From assembly GCA_023053685.1 (NCBI GenBank), contig JALIGW010000021.1, positions 13,650,092 to 13,714,091 of the forward strand: a stretch of 64,000 bases of DNA, given 5' to 3'. The stretch comes from Diadophis punctatus similis. Lineage: Eukaryota; Chordata; Lepidosauria; Squamata; Dipsadidae. Every line of letters starts with the position of its first letter. Positions within the stretch are counted from its first letter, which is position 1. Of this stretch, positions 52,071-63,112 are shown one piece after another. The notes beneath the pieces are model-generated. The model was not told the origin of the DNA. It searched no databases and was given only the letters and a program-made list of their open reading frames with translations. The translations under genes and the position numbers were made by a program.

Positions 52071-52984
52071 AACTCTTTATCTCAGAAGCCTATTGATTGA
52101 AAGAATCTTGCAAAGTTGTCAAATTCTGCAAAACTGACCCAGATTCTCAAAATCTGGGTATTCTCCTCTGAAATTCTTCAACAACCTCACAAAAGCCAAA
52201 GTTCCTCCCCCTTTGGGGGAACATGAACAAACGGTGAATGCAGATATTAAGAAGAAAAAAATTCCATTGTATTCTTAAACCATATGTTCTTGTGACACAG
52301 AACAAGCTGACCTGGAAAAAAAGTTGTGGTTTTTTTAAAGCTATTTATGATGTGCTGAACCGGCTCTCTAATTTTATCAGCCCCTTGATAATTTTAACAG
52401 ATCATTTTGACGAAAAGTAAACATTTTCCGTTGTTTCGCAGCGTGGAATGAAGTTTAGGCTCAAATGTTTATTTTCTGCATATTCTGAAAGTTTATCCAA
52501 AACAATAACTTGGGCGAAGTGGAAACCTCAGCAAAAAAAAAATCAATCCTCCTATTTATAATGGCAATCCGAAAGAATTCTGAGATAATCCCCTTTAATC
52601 AGTTCTATAGAGCCGGTCCGTATCCTAAGACAAGAGAAAGGATGGCCAATTGTCAACAGATGACAAGCAAAGGGGAGGGGGAACCCACTTTGGAGAGCTT
52701 CCTTTTGTTCCAAACATAATGTATACAAATGAAAACAAGAGCCGAAATGATATCGCTGGAGTGAGAATTAGAAGAAAAAGAAGAATAAAAACAAAAATAA
52801 AAGACTCCCATCATTAGTACAACTGACAATTTTGGGCCAATTGCTTCATTTGTTACAAGGATGTCAGATACTTGCTGATTAAAAAGGCTGGAATGTATAT
52901 TCAAGTCTCTCTTTTTTTTTGAGAGCAGATGTGGGACATTGTTGAGATAAGGAACATAGCACATGTTCTCCAACGGTGAAGAAT
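52071..52984. other. Unassigned intron sequence
   Basis: AT-rich, no repeat or exon recognised. Confidence 0.4.
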
Positions 52985-53075
52985 GACATTTGATTTATTT
53001 ATTTATTTATTAAGAAAGTTTATATGGCCGCCCGACTCACTCTCGGTGACTCCTGGTGGCTTACAAAGATATATA
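52985..53075 (-). mobile_element. LINE 3' tail
   Basis: TTTA repeats, TATATGGCCGCCCGACTC and TCCTGGTGGC; reversed tail like that at 41139. Confidence 0.65.
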
Positions 53076-53117
53076 TAAAAACCCCTGGGGACAAAAGCTA
53101 ATCAGACAAGCCACTTG

Positions 53118-53310
53118 ATGTCTAAGGAGATTCTCAGTCAACCAGGTCATGGTTGCCCCAAAGGTAACTTAGACTGGTTTTATTCCCCCCCCCCTTGAAA
53201 ACGTTTCGCTTCTCATCGAAGAAGCTTCTGAAGTCAGAAGTGAAGAAGCTTCTTGGATGAGAAGCAAAATGTTTTCAAGCAAAGAACCAGGAAAGTCCAC
53301 TTGCCTGTTG
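53118..53310. mobile_element. Inverted pair of Penelope-like terminal units
   Basis: A reverse unit (GATTCTCAGTCAACCAGGTC, AAACGTTTCGCTTCTCATCG, AAGAAGCTTCT) meets a forward unit (GTGAAGAAGCTTCTTGGATG, AGAAGCAAAATGTTTTCAAG) head to head at about 53235, without the long central part seen at 43928. Confidence 0.65.
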
Positions 53311-53439
53311 AACATCAATGGTTGTCCAATCTCTCCATCCCACTCCATCCCACTCTGGGTTCCTCAGGCTTGTTGGCAAAACCAGGTCTTCAGAGCCTTG
53401 AGAAAAAAGTGTCAATGTTGGGGCCACTGTCACCTTCTC

Positions 53440-54597
53440 AGGGATGATGTTCCACAGGGAAGGAGCCACCACAGTGAAAGCCCTTCTTCTTGGTTCCATC
53501 GGATGGACCTTCTTAGCACAGGGAAGGAGCCACCATGGAGAAGGCCCTTCATCTTAGTCCCACCAGATGGACCTTCTTAGCACAGGGAAGGAGCCACCAC
53601 GGAGAAGGCCCTTCTTCTTGGTCCCACCAGATGGACCTTCTTAGCACAGGGAAGGAGCCACCACAGTGAAAGCCCTCCTTGGTTCCATCGGATGGACCTT
53701 CTTAGCACAGGGAAGGAGCCACCATGGAGAAGGCCCTTCATCTTAGTCCCACCAGATGGACCTTCTTAGCACAGGGAAGGAGCCACCACGGAGAAGGCCC
53801 TTCTTCTTGGTCCCACCAGATGGACCTCCTTAGCACAGGGAAGGAGCCACCACGGAGAAGGCCCTTCTTCTTGGTCCCACCAGATGGACCTTCTTAGGAC
53901 AGGGAAGGAGCAATCATAGAGAAGGCCCTTCATTTTAGTCCCACCAGATGGACCTTCTTAGGACAGGGAAGGAGCCACCATGGAGAAGGCCCTTCTTCTT
54001 GGTCCCACCAGATGGACCTTCTTAGGACAGGGAAGGAGCCACCACGGAGAAGGCCCTTCTTCTTGGTCCCACCAGATGGACCTTCTTAGCACAGGGAAGG
54101 AGCCACCACGGAGAAGGCCCTTCTTCTTGGTCCCACCAGATGGACCTTCTTAGGACAGGGAAGGAGCAATCATAGAGAAGGCCCTTCTTCTTGGTCCCAC
54201 CAGATGGACCTTCTTAGGACAGGGAAGGAGCAATCATAGAGAAGGCCCTTCATCTTAGTCCCACTAGATGGACCTCCTTAGCACAGGGAAGGAGCCACCA
54301 CGGAGAAGGCCCTTCTTCTTGGTCCCACCAGATGGACCTTCTTAGGACAGGGAAGGAGCCACCACGGAGAAGGCCCTTCTTCTTGGTCCCACTAGATGGA
54401 CCTTCTTAGCACAGGGAAGGAGCCACCACGGAGAAGGCCCTTCTTCTTGGTCCCACCAGATGGACCTTCTTAGGACAGGGAAGGAGCAATCATAGAGAAG
54501 GCCCTTCATCTTAGTCCCACCAGATGGACCCTCTTAGGACAGGGAAGGAGTCACCACAGTGAAAGCCCTTCTTGGTTCCATCGGATGGACCTTCTTA
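53440..54597. repeat. 64-bp minisatellite, 18 units, derived from LINE coding sequence
   Basis: Unit: GGGAAGGAGCCACCACGGAG, AAGGCCCTTCTTCTTGGTCC, CACCAGATGGACCTTCTTAG, CACA. Variants alternate (CCACCACAGTGAAAGC, CCACCATGGAGAAGGC, CCACCACGGAG, CAATCATAGAG). The first three units are repeated in the same order as units 4-6. On the minus strand unit 1 continues into RRRAFTVVAPSLWNIIPEKV, a typical LINE polymerase C-terminal block, showing the origin. Confidence 0.93.
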
Positions 54598-55714
54598 AAA
54601 GAGATAATTCTATATCTCCCTGCTCTCTTAGACCTATATAGCTAACATCAGACTTTAAAGGAGCTCTTCTTTCATAAAAAGATACAAACCTGACCTGATT
54701 AGTATTATTACTAATAATTGTATTTGTTTAATTCTGACCTGCATTAAATGGCACATTTCATGTTTGTGTGTGCTGTGCATGCAATATTTTTTTACACAAC
54801 TTTCACTGTCCATATTTTGCTGTACGATAGATTTTAATAGTTTTAGTTTAGTTTTAATAGTTTTATTAAATATTTGGATTTCTTTTTCTTTTTACAATCT
54901 TGTAGTCCCCATTTATTTGGATTATTCAGTGTCTTAAAACTAATGTTTGTGTCCGAATTTATTTTAAACACCGGGCTTTGTATTTCTCTAAATCCAGATG
55001 TAACCAAAGTCGATCTGAATATAAGCCCCCAAACTTTACAAATGTAACCAATAATGTAATCATCCCCATTCTCTAAATTAATTTAAAAAAACATAATTTT
55101 CAGTTACAATTTACACCTATTCTTTGTATATACACACCAGCAAGAAAAAATAACGCACTGAGTAGTTATCGTTACTACGAATTAAAACACTGACCTTAGC
55201 TCAGATCAAAAATCCAATTTTATAGCACTAGGAATAAAAAAATTACACAGCAGAAATACCTAAACTGTATTAAAAAGGCTAACCCTGCTGAGCATTGATT
55301 AACTATCAAGATCATACAAACGGCATCCCGAGAGCATTAACAGAAAAATAAACCAAATGACAAAACCTTCTTCAAAAAAAAAAAATTCATTTTCGCCAGA
55401 AACAATCCTTGTATGTTATAAAGCAGTCCAAACGATTGCAAAAGAAACTGCGCCAAAGTTTTGCAACTCAATAAAAGTAGCATCCGCATATCCGTTTTCA
55501 GCCATTAAATTAACTCAAGAAATTTTCAGTTACTTTCTCCTTAATCCATTATATTTATCTCAACTTTTAGGCCAAGAAAAATACAGACAGTATTTTAACT
55601 TGTGACTGTAACTGAGTGTGCAATTAGGGTTGTAAGTTATGGCGGTCATTAAACAGGTCACCATATGATCCTAACAGATTTTATTATCTTATTTGCAGTG
55701 GTCATTATCCCCAG
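54598..55714. other. Unassigned, probably single-copy intron sequence
   Basis: About 1.1 kb, AT-rich; a short frame at 55357-55605 has no domain. Confidence 0.45.
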
Positions 55715-55958
55715 ATCCGAATTATCCCCACCTTGCTGGCCTTCCGAAAAGCCATTAAGACACGGCTCTTCCTGCAGGCGGGGTGATTGGAGACCATTTA
55801 ATATCTTAGGTCTCCCCCATGAATGTATGGTTTGAATGTTTTTAAAAAAATTTAAACTGTTATTATTTTTATTGATACTGTTTTTTATAGTTGTTCTTTA
55901 CATGTTGTACGCCGCCCTGAGTCCCCAGGGAGTAGGGCGGTATATAAGAACACTGAAA

Positions 55959-56045
<87 letters not shown>

Positions 56046-56046
56046 A
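55715..56046 (+). mobile_element. LINE 3' end (L2/CR1-like) with AAAT tail
   Basis: CCACCTTGCTGGCCTTCCGA, AAAGCCATTAAGACACGGCT, GTACGCCGCCCTGAGTCCCC, GGGAGTAGGGCGGTATATAA, then 22 AAAT units (55959-56046). Confidence 0.82.
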
Positions 56047-56047
56047 G

Positions 56048-56358
56048 CCCTGCAGTCGTTAGATCAACACTGTGGTCATTAAACGAACGCATTGCACCCA
56101 ATGAGTGTTTTTTGCCAGAAGCGCATGCTGGGTTTTGGTTAAAAAATAAATAAAAGGTTTTTTTGGGTTAAAAGAAAAGTCATAAATCATGGTCACATGA
56201 CCACAGAATGTTGCAAATGGTCGTAAATGCAGGCCAGGTGTCACGGATGCAAAATCGGATCACCTAAACTTCTAAATTGGTTGTCCGTAGCCCTGGGGAA
56301 GTCCATTGTAACTTCAAACAATCACTAAACAATAGGTCATAAGTCAAGGACCGTTGAT
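56048..56358 (-). mobile_element. Pogo-like MITE, diverged
   Basis: GGTCATTAAACGAACGCATT, GGTCACATGACCACAGAATG and CATAAGTCAAGGACCG; the left end is lost in the AAAT tail. Confidence 0.65.
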
Positions 56359-56360
56359 AG

Positions 56361-56875
56361 CCAATCTGACCCTAGGTTCTGCCTCGGTTTACCTTCTCAA
56401 TAAGCAACCGAGTTGGAAGATAATTTAAAAGCAGTTTATTAGGGTAACCCTGATAAAGTGGGATCTACCTAAGAAAAGAAAAAACCCCAAGACCCATCAT
56501 ACGTTCCTTTTTATAGTTAACGCAACAAAGAAAAATGAAAGAGGAAAGTTGATTGCACCGGATAAAAGTAATCTCCCCTCTGCATAGGAAATCAGTTGTA
56601 TGTAGTCAAACAGGTTACATATTTACATCCCATAATATCACCCATGTTCATTAAAGTGAGGTCTGAGGTCACAAGGGGCGTAAATTGTTAAAGAAAAAGG
56701 TTGTTTGGCTGTTCACAAAAGAGATAAACCAGACCCCAATTTGTACTAACAACTGTTCTTCCTATCTGGTCTCCAGCCTGTTTATCAGTTTAGGGATGTT
56801 AAAAGCTAATAAACCTGAACATTGTCTGTTTTTTTAAAAAAGAGAAAATAAATCAAATTAAAGTACAAAGTAACT
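56361..56875 (-). mobile_element. Possible LTR, boundaries unclear
   Basis: On the minus strand CTATAAAAAGGAACG (56503-56516) resembles a TATA box and AATAAACTGC (about 56433-56442) a poly(A) signal, ending GGCTATCA at 56361. No duplication confirmed. Confidence 0.4.
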
Positions 56876-57373
56876 ACCATATTTTTCGGAGTATAAGACG
56901 CACCTTTTTCCTCCCTAAAAGAGGCTGGAAATTTGGGTGCGTCTTATACTCCGAATGTAGCTTTTGTACCCCTAAAGAGGTGCTAACAATCTTCCGGCTT
57001 CCTACTCCTCGGAAGAAGTTTTTTTCCAGCCCTAAGTCTTTGCAGGCTTCTTTTCATTCCTACTCTCTTTGAGGAATATTTTTTTCAGCCCTAACCAGGG
57101 GATAAAATAACGTGCTGAAGCTGCTCCGAATAAGTTTTTTTTCTAGCCCTAACCAGGTGCTAACGATCTTCCCAGCTCTTACTGGCTTGCAGGCTCTTTC
57201 ATTGTTACTCTCTCCGAAGAAGGTTTTTTTAAGTCCTAACCAGGGGATAAAATAATGTGCTGAAGCTGACCAGACTAAGGACGCTAGCCAGATGAATACC
57301 TGGTAGGCAGATTGTTTTCCCCTATTTTCCTCCCCAAAAACTAAGGTGCGTCTTATACTCTGAAAAATACGGT
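56876..57373. mobile_element. Non-autonomous TIR transposon (GTATTTTTCGGAG family)
   Basis: Ends TACCATATTTTTCGGAGTAT and CTGAAAAATACGGTA; inner GGTGCGTCTTATACTCCG copies and TAACCAGGGGATAAAATAA as in the copy at 4346. CCTAACCAGG blocks repeat three times. Confidence 0.82.
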
Positions 57374-57428
57374 ATGTTAGTTAGCAAGTTACAAAATCCA
57401 TGTGATGTGCCCCTCACTAGCTCTAAGC

Positions 57429-57769
57429 CAGTGTTGGCGAACCTTTTCGGCACTAAGTGCCGAAACGGGAGTGCGCGCATGCACGTGGGAGCACCAGAAA
57501 CCGGAAGAGCAGTTCCCTGGCGCACATGCGCACGCTGGGAAGCTGAGCTTCCAGTTTCTGGTGCACATGCATGTGCAAAGATCAGCTGGCCGGCGCGCAT
57601 GCATGTGCCAGAAACCGGAAACTGCTCTTTGGGTTTCCGGTGTTCCCACACCCGTGAAGACCAGCTGGCGCACCAGAACCCGGAAGAGCAACGGGTGACG
57701 GCTGGCGTGCCCGGAGACATGGCTCCGCGTGCCACTTCCGGCACGCATGCCATAGGTTCGGCATCACGG
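57429..57769. mobile_element. hAT element (CAGTGTTGGCGAACC family)
   Basis: Ends CAGTGTTGGCGAACCTTTTC and GGTTCGGCATCACGG; duplication CTCTAAGC/CTGTAAGC with one difference. Interior has repeated CACCAGAAACCGGAAGAGC blocks in alternating orientation. Confidence 0.85.
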
Positions 57770-58206
57770 CTGTAAGCAAATAATCTCGGTCTACCTTCAG
57801 ACAGCCATGGGATCTGTTGCTGTGATAACACAGGGGAAGTACTTTCAACCTCTTTGAGCAATTTGCACGGCTGTGAGATCTTTCTCATTTCCGCACGTAG
57901 TTGAACTGTAATATTATCATTCCAGCTTTCCTGAAAACTGCCTGGTGGGTTTCAAGGGCAAGTCAAGTTAGGAGCAGAGCTGAGAATGGGCCACACACAC
58001 CCGCAACACAAAGGACACAATCCAACTGCAGCGGCACTCGGTGGCCTAAAGCAACCTCAGGTAGCAATCTCCCGTACGCAGGTGGGTTGTGTTTCTCAAA
58101 AACTATTTTAAAAATGTTAATTAAATAAGGGCATTGCATTACGTTATGACCTTTCCGACGAAGTCACATTGTTGTGAAAATGCGGAACATTCTTTTTCCG
58201 TTCTTT
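57770..58206. other. Unassigned intron sequence
   Basis: Nothing recognised. Confidence 0.4.
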
Positions 58207-58573
58207 GACTAGTTCAGTCTAGTGAAAAGAAGGACCAGGGGAGACATAATAGCAGTGTTCCAACGTTTGAGGGGCTCCTACAAAGAGGAGGGGGTCAGTT
58301 TATTCTCCAAAGCACCTGTAACTCAGGACAAGAAACGATGGATGGAAACTAACCAAGGAGAGAAGCAACCTGGAATTAAGGAGAAACTTCCTCACAATGA
58401 GGACAATTAACCAGTGGAACTACTTGCCTCCAGAAGTTGTGGGTGCTCCATCACTGGAGGTGTTCAAGAACAGACTGGACAGCTACTTGTCTGACATGGT
58501 CCAGGGTCTCCTGCCTGAAGAGGGGGTTGGACAAGAAGACCTCCAACGTCCCTTCCAACTCTGTTTTTCTATG
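58207..58573 (+). mobile_element. CR1 LINE 3' end
   Basis: AGTGAAAAGAAGGACCAGGG, GGGGCTCCTACAAAGAGGAG, CACTGGAGGTGTTCAAGAAC and CCTCCAACGTCCCTTCCAAC, ending CTGTTTTTCTATGTTCTATG. Confidence 0.9.
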
Positions 58574-59070
58574 TTCTATGACTTTGTGGGGCCATCAGAT
58601 AACCCAATTTCCCATCTGCAAGAACTTGAGCTTCGTAACACCTCCTCCTTTTGGGGTTCAGGTCTTTTAAGCAGCAAGGTGGCATGGTGGCTTTGCAGCA
58701 CCCCTCATGGGAGCAAACAGGGGTGTTGTTTTGTTTTTGTCTATGATGAGACCATGTCTATTACTAGTAAAGACACAGATGGAGGTTGGGTGCAAACATT
58801 TTATTTCTGCCTTCCACGAAGTATGAATTTATGATTTATGTTCCTTGTTCCCAGCCCGTCAGAGCTGATAGAAACATTTACAGTTTAAGACTCTTAGCTG
58901 CTCTGCAATGCTCCAAAGGACATTTGAAGTGTTTCGATTCAGACGATTAAAACAGCCCTGTTAAGGCTCCCACAACCGTGTTGAAAACTTTGCTCAAATG
59001 TCATTGTGCACTGAGGGATGCACAGCTACCTCACTTTACAGTGCAAAGTGTTTCCTTACTAAGAATGAGG
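58574..59070. other. Unassigned intron sequence
   Basis: Nothing recognised over about 500 bp. Confidence 0.4.
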
Positions 59071-59367
59071 ACAGGTAGTCCTCGATTTACGACCGTTGAG
59101 CCCAACATTTCTGTTGCTAAGCGAGACATTTATTAAATGAGTTTCGCCCCATTTTGCGACCTTCCTTGCCACCATTGTTAAGTGAATCACTGCAGTTGTT
59201 AAGTGAACCTGGCTTCCTCATTGACTTTGCTTAACAGAATAAACAGAGTTTTTAAATGTATTTTAAATGTATTTTAAATTGTATTGTTTATCAGTTCTTC
59301 AAATGTTGTACGCCGCCCTGAGTCCCCAGGGAGTAGGGCGGCATATAAGAATCCTAAATAAATAATA

Positions 59368-59817
59368 GAGTTGGAAGGTACCTTAGAGGTCTTCTAGTCC
59401 AACCCCCTGCTCAAGCAGGACACTCTATACCTGTGATGGCGAACCTATGGCATGCGTGCCAGAGGTGGCATGCAGAACCCTCTCTGTGGGCACGCATGCT
59501 GTTGCCAGCTGCTCTTCCGGGTTCCGTTGTGTGCAAGCATGCCGGACAGCTGCTCTCTTCTGGGTTCCAACGCGGGACCAGCTGTCTGGTGCGCATGTGT
59601 GGTCGGAACCCGGAAGAGAGCAGCTGACCGGACCACATGCATGCTGGACCAGCTGTCAGGCATACATGTGTGTGATGGAACCTGGAAGACTCAGTGCTGC
59701 AAAGGTTAGTCGTCACTGCTCTATACCATTTCAGACAAATGGTTGTGCAATCTCTTCTTTAAAACCTCCAGGGATGGAGGACCCGCAACGTCTGAAGGCA
59801 ACTTCTGTTCCACTTCT
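59368..59817 (-). mobile_element. CR1 LINE 3' end split by a hAT element
   Basis: AGAGTTGGAAGGTACCTTAG, CCAACCCCCTGCTCAAGCAG, then after the hAT: ACCATTTCAGACAAATGGTT and AAAACCTCCAGGGATGGAGG. Confidence 0.85.
59431..59718. mobile_element. hAT element (CAGTGATGGCGAACC family)
   Basis: Ends CTGTGATGGCGAACCTATGG and GGTTAGTCGTCACTG; perfect duplication CTCTATAC at 59423-59430 and 59719-59726. Confidence 0.92.
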
Positions 59818-60042
59818 GGTCAGAAGTTGTAGGTGCTTGCCAAGTCACAAAAGGGGATCAAGTCACACTGCAACCGTCGTAAATATGGGTCCGTTGCCAA
59901 GCACCTAAATTTTGATCACGTCACAGCGGGGATGCGGCAATGGTCGTAACTGTGAAAAATGGTCATAAGTCCCGTTTTCAGTGCCGTTGTAACTTTCAAC
60001 GGTCACAAAACGAAGCATTGTAAGTTGAGGAGTACCTGGATG

Positions 60043-60617
60043 TAAGCAGAATTATTATTATTATTTTTGCAATCCAACCTTGATCTTCGCTACAAACATT
60101 CCTTTGTCCGATCCCCTGCTTTGACAAAAGACACACCGCTTGGTCTCCTGTTCTGCAGCCAAAATGAAACTATCAAACTACACAAAGGGTTTGTCATTGT
60201 GTTTATTCTTTGCCCAACTCCGTAGGTCTTTATGTTTGCGGAGACCCCTCCCCCCTCCCACGCCTGCTCTCTGTTGTCGTTGTGTTGCAATAGGCAACGC
60301 GCTCAGGCAGCTCCTACAATCAAAAGAAGAAGGACAATTGTGTTGCCAGCTATTCTCCATCTCCTTAATGGATTCTCTGTGATGAGAAAAAGACGGATGG
60401 AAGCCGTAGGAAACCTCGGGACCATCACAAGTGAAAGAGGGTGACATCATCGGGGATCAATAAATCTTTGGGGATATGGCAGGGCAATTAGATAATTAGA
60501 ACCCTCTCAAGAAGGATCAGTGAATTATAGGGATTAATTTATATAAGAATGGCTGAGGAATTAGGAACCTGCTTCCCGTTTCCGTCTGGACAGATTTGCT
60601 GATTGTACATTCAAGTT
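60043..60617. other. Unassigned intron sequence
   Basis: Nothing recognised. Confidence 0.4.
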
Positions 60618-60735
60618 TCTCCTCCTTCTCCTCCTCCTCCTCCTCCTCCTCCTCCTCCTCCTCCTCCTCCTCCTCCTCCTCCTCCTCCTCCTCCCCCTCC
60701 TCCTCCTCCTCCTCCTCCTTCTTCTTCTTCCCTTT
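60618..60735. repeat. CCT trinucleotide array
   Basis: About 33 TCC/CCT units with one CCC interruption, ending in CTT. Unlike the arrays at 503 and 42329 it is not next to a hammerhead-like motif. The arginine-only minus-strand frame is an artefact. Confidence 0.95.
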
Positions 60736-60767
60736 AAGCCTTCAGTCCTTAAGCGTAGCATCCTGAA

Positions 60768-61172
60768 CTACAGGTAGTCCTCGACTCACGGCCACAAGGG
60801 AGCCCAACGTTTCTGAGTTGCTAAGTGAAACGCTTGTTAAGTGAATTTTGTCCCATTTTACGACTTTCCTTGTCGCGGTTGTGAAGTGAATCGCTGCATT
60901 GTTAAGTTAGTCAAACGGCCGTTAAGTGAATCTGGCTTCCCCCATGGATTTCGCTCGTCAGAAGGACGCAAAGGGGGATCGCGTGATCCCTGGGACGCTG
61001 CAACAGTCATGAATACATGTCAATTGCTGAGCCTCTGAATTTTGATGAAATGACCATCCTGGGACGCAACAACTGTCATAAGTGTGAAAAATTGTGTTAA
61101 GTCCCTTTTATCACTGCTGTCGTAACTTTGAACGGTCACTAAACAAATTGTTGTAAGTCAAGGACTACCTGC
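60768..61172 (-). mobile_element. Pogo-like MITE, full length
   Basis: CTACAGGTAGTCCTCGACTC and GTAAGTCAAGGACTACCTG ends; TTAAGTGAATCTGGCTTCCC inside. Confidence 0.87.
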
Positions 61173-61343
61173 ATTGTGTTACATCAGATTATTGTCTGTG
61201 TAGTCCAATCGTGTTTCATTCGGCTTTTCTCAAGCCCGAGATGCTTCTAACATGGAAAACCAGCCGTATCCCGACTTTATCCCAAAATATAAACCAGCTC
61301 TTTCCTAGTGGAATGACACTAAGCATGATGATCAATAGGTTTA

Positions 61344-61600
61344 GAATAGAATAACAGAGTTGGAAGGGACCTTGGAGGTCTTCTAGTCCAACCCCCTACT
61401 TAGGCAGGACACCCTACACCACTTCGGACAAATGGTTATCCAACATCTTCTTAAAAACTTCCAGTGTTGGAGAATTCACAACTTCTGGAGGCAAGTTGTT
61501 CTACTGATTAATTGCCCTCATTGTTAGGAAGTTTCTCCTTAGTTCTAAGTTGCTTCTCTCCTTGATTAGTTTCCATCCGTTGCTTAAAGATGGGGAAAGG
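61344..61600 (-). mobile_element. CR1 LINE 3' end
   Basis: GAATAACAGAGTTGGAAGGG, CCTTGGAGGTCTTCTAGTCC, ACAACTTCTGGAGGCAAGTT and CTCCTTGATTAGTTTCCATC. Confidence 0.9.
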
Positions 61601-61732
61601 TCTACCTGCTTTCACTACCTGCTCAAATCTCTTAATTATGAGCAAAAAGGCAAAACCCTCAATATTGTCCCCATCAGTCCAAAGTAGATGCAAACCGTAC
61701 GCTTGATAAACACTGTATTTCCTGTCTAATCA

Positions 61733-61978
<246 letters not shown>

Positions 61979-61983
61979 CAGAC

Positions 61984-62263
61984 AACAGAATAACAGAATA
62001 GCAAAGTTGGAAGGGACCTTGGAGGTCTTCTAGTCCAACTTCCTGCCCAAGCCGGAAACCCTTATGCCATTTTTATGGAGATTGTCAGCCATCCAGGTCA
62101 TGGCTGTCTCAAGATGCTTTTTCAAGAGGCAACCGGACTTTCTGGTTTTTCCTCTTCGAAGACTTTTCACTTCTCATCCAAGAAGCTTCTTCAGCTCTTC
62201 TGCAGCTTCGATGCCATTTCAGACAAAGGCCCACCTAATTTCATCTTTAAAACCCTCCAGTAG
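61984..62263 (-). mobile_element. CR1 LINE 3' end split by a Penelope-like unit
   Basis: CAGAATAGCAAAGTTGGAAG to CTTATGCCATTT (62072), then ATGCCATTTCAGACAAAGG to AAAACCCTCCAG. The insertion point is bordered by ATGCCATTT on both sides. Confidence 0.82.
62073..62210 (-). mobile_element. Single 138-bp Penelope-like unit with target duplication
   Basis: Minus strand: CGAAGCTGCAGAAGAGCTGA, AGAAGCTTCTTGGATGAGAA, GTGAAAAGTCTTCGAAGAGG, then AAGCATCTTGAGACAGCC and CATGACCTGGATGGCTGACA. A 9-bp duplication ATGCCATTT flanks it (62064-62072, 62211-62219). Confidence 0.7.
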
Positions 62264-62974
62264 CAAATTCTGGCAGAATGCAAATTAAATCCTAGCATTT
62301 AAATCTCGAGTGAAAATCGCAGGGAAAAACAGAAGCGATGAGATTTCTTAAGTCCAGTGACCTGATAATGTTGCAAAATGAGCTATTTTAGACTCTTTTT
62401 TATTTCAAGAGTCTATTTTTAAACGCATTTCTTTCCGTTAGCCTAACAACTCCTCCCCCCCCCCCCCCCCCCCAGTGCTACAGCAGGAGGTTTTAGCTAA
62501 TTTCCTATGCTACTCTTTGGCAGAACGTTAACAAATACTTTGATAAAAAATAGCTTTTTTAAAATAAAAAAAAAACGGTAAATATTTCTTACTAAACTTT
62601 CCTTTCAGATTCAGCCCAGCATATGTTTTAGAAATCATTTGATGGCTTAAAAAAAACCAAAACCTTGAATTTCTTTAAGATAATATTTTTCTATCTTCAC
62701 GAACCTGGAAAACGCACTCTATAGATTAGATGCCCGTTAATACCAAGAGATTAATGCGTTGTGCGCAACATTCATAAAGTAGAGTGCACGGTTTTAATAA
62801 AAGGGAATCTTTTTGCCTTTAGGAGGAAAAAAAAAACCTAGCCCTGAATGTACACTAAAGACACTCACACCCAACACATAACTTTGGAAAGCAGACATTC
62901 ATTCGACATTTATCTGAGGGCTCTCCCCAAAAAAATCCATAAACCTGTGCAACAAATCTTCGCGAAACCCTTAC
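62264..62974. other. ENOX1 intron next to the exon at 62975; unassigned
   Basis: A run of 19 cytosines lies at 62455-62473. The rest is AT-rich, single-copy-looking sequence. Confidence 0.45.
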
Positions 62975-63112
62975 CTGTCACGATCTGTTGTCCAGTTAAT
63001 CCCACCGGTACGATTCCCAGGTTATTCATTGCGGTAGCCCAGGCTGACGGATCAGTGACTGACATGTTAAATTGTGTTGTGTCTATAGCTATGTTCCCCA
63101 AGCCATCAGCTG
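62975..63112 (-). CDS. ENOX1: ENOX1 coding exon (N-terminal region), phase 1-1
   Basis: The exon encodes 46 residues, reading AADGLGNIAIDTTQ, then SVTDPSAWATAMNNLGIVPV and GQQIVT. This corresponds to about residues 24-69 of human ENOX1, upstream of the RRM. It starts after a pyrimidine-rich tract ending CCCGTCAG (AG at 63114-63113) and ends with G before GTAAGG (donor at 62974-62973). The acceptor is a NAGNAG type: a second CAG follows directly at 63112-63110, so an alternative exon starting at 63109 would lack one alanine. The length of 138 is a multiple of three, and the last base completes an Asp codon with the exon at 33718. The first coding exon was not found between 63113 and 64000. Confidence 0.93.

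Larger units (their letters stand above)
59072..60042 (-). mobile_element. Pogo-like MITE interrupted by a LINE tail, a CR1 and a hAT element
   Basis: Left part 59072-59235 (ACAGGTAGTCCTCGATTTAC to TGACTTTGCTTAACAG); right part about 59818-60042 (GGTCAGAAGTTG to GTAAGTTGAGGAGTACCTGG). The interior insertions are 59236-59367 (LINE 3' end with GCCGCCCTGAGTCCCCAGGG), CR1 59368-59430 plus 59719-59817 and hAT 59431-59718. Confidence 0.8.

Noticed and set aside
53440..54597. CRISPR array
   Set aside because: Units are contiguous 64-mers without unique spacers, in a vertebrate intron.
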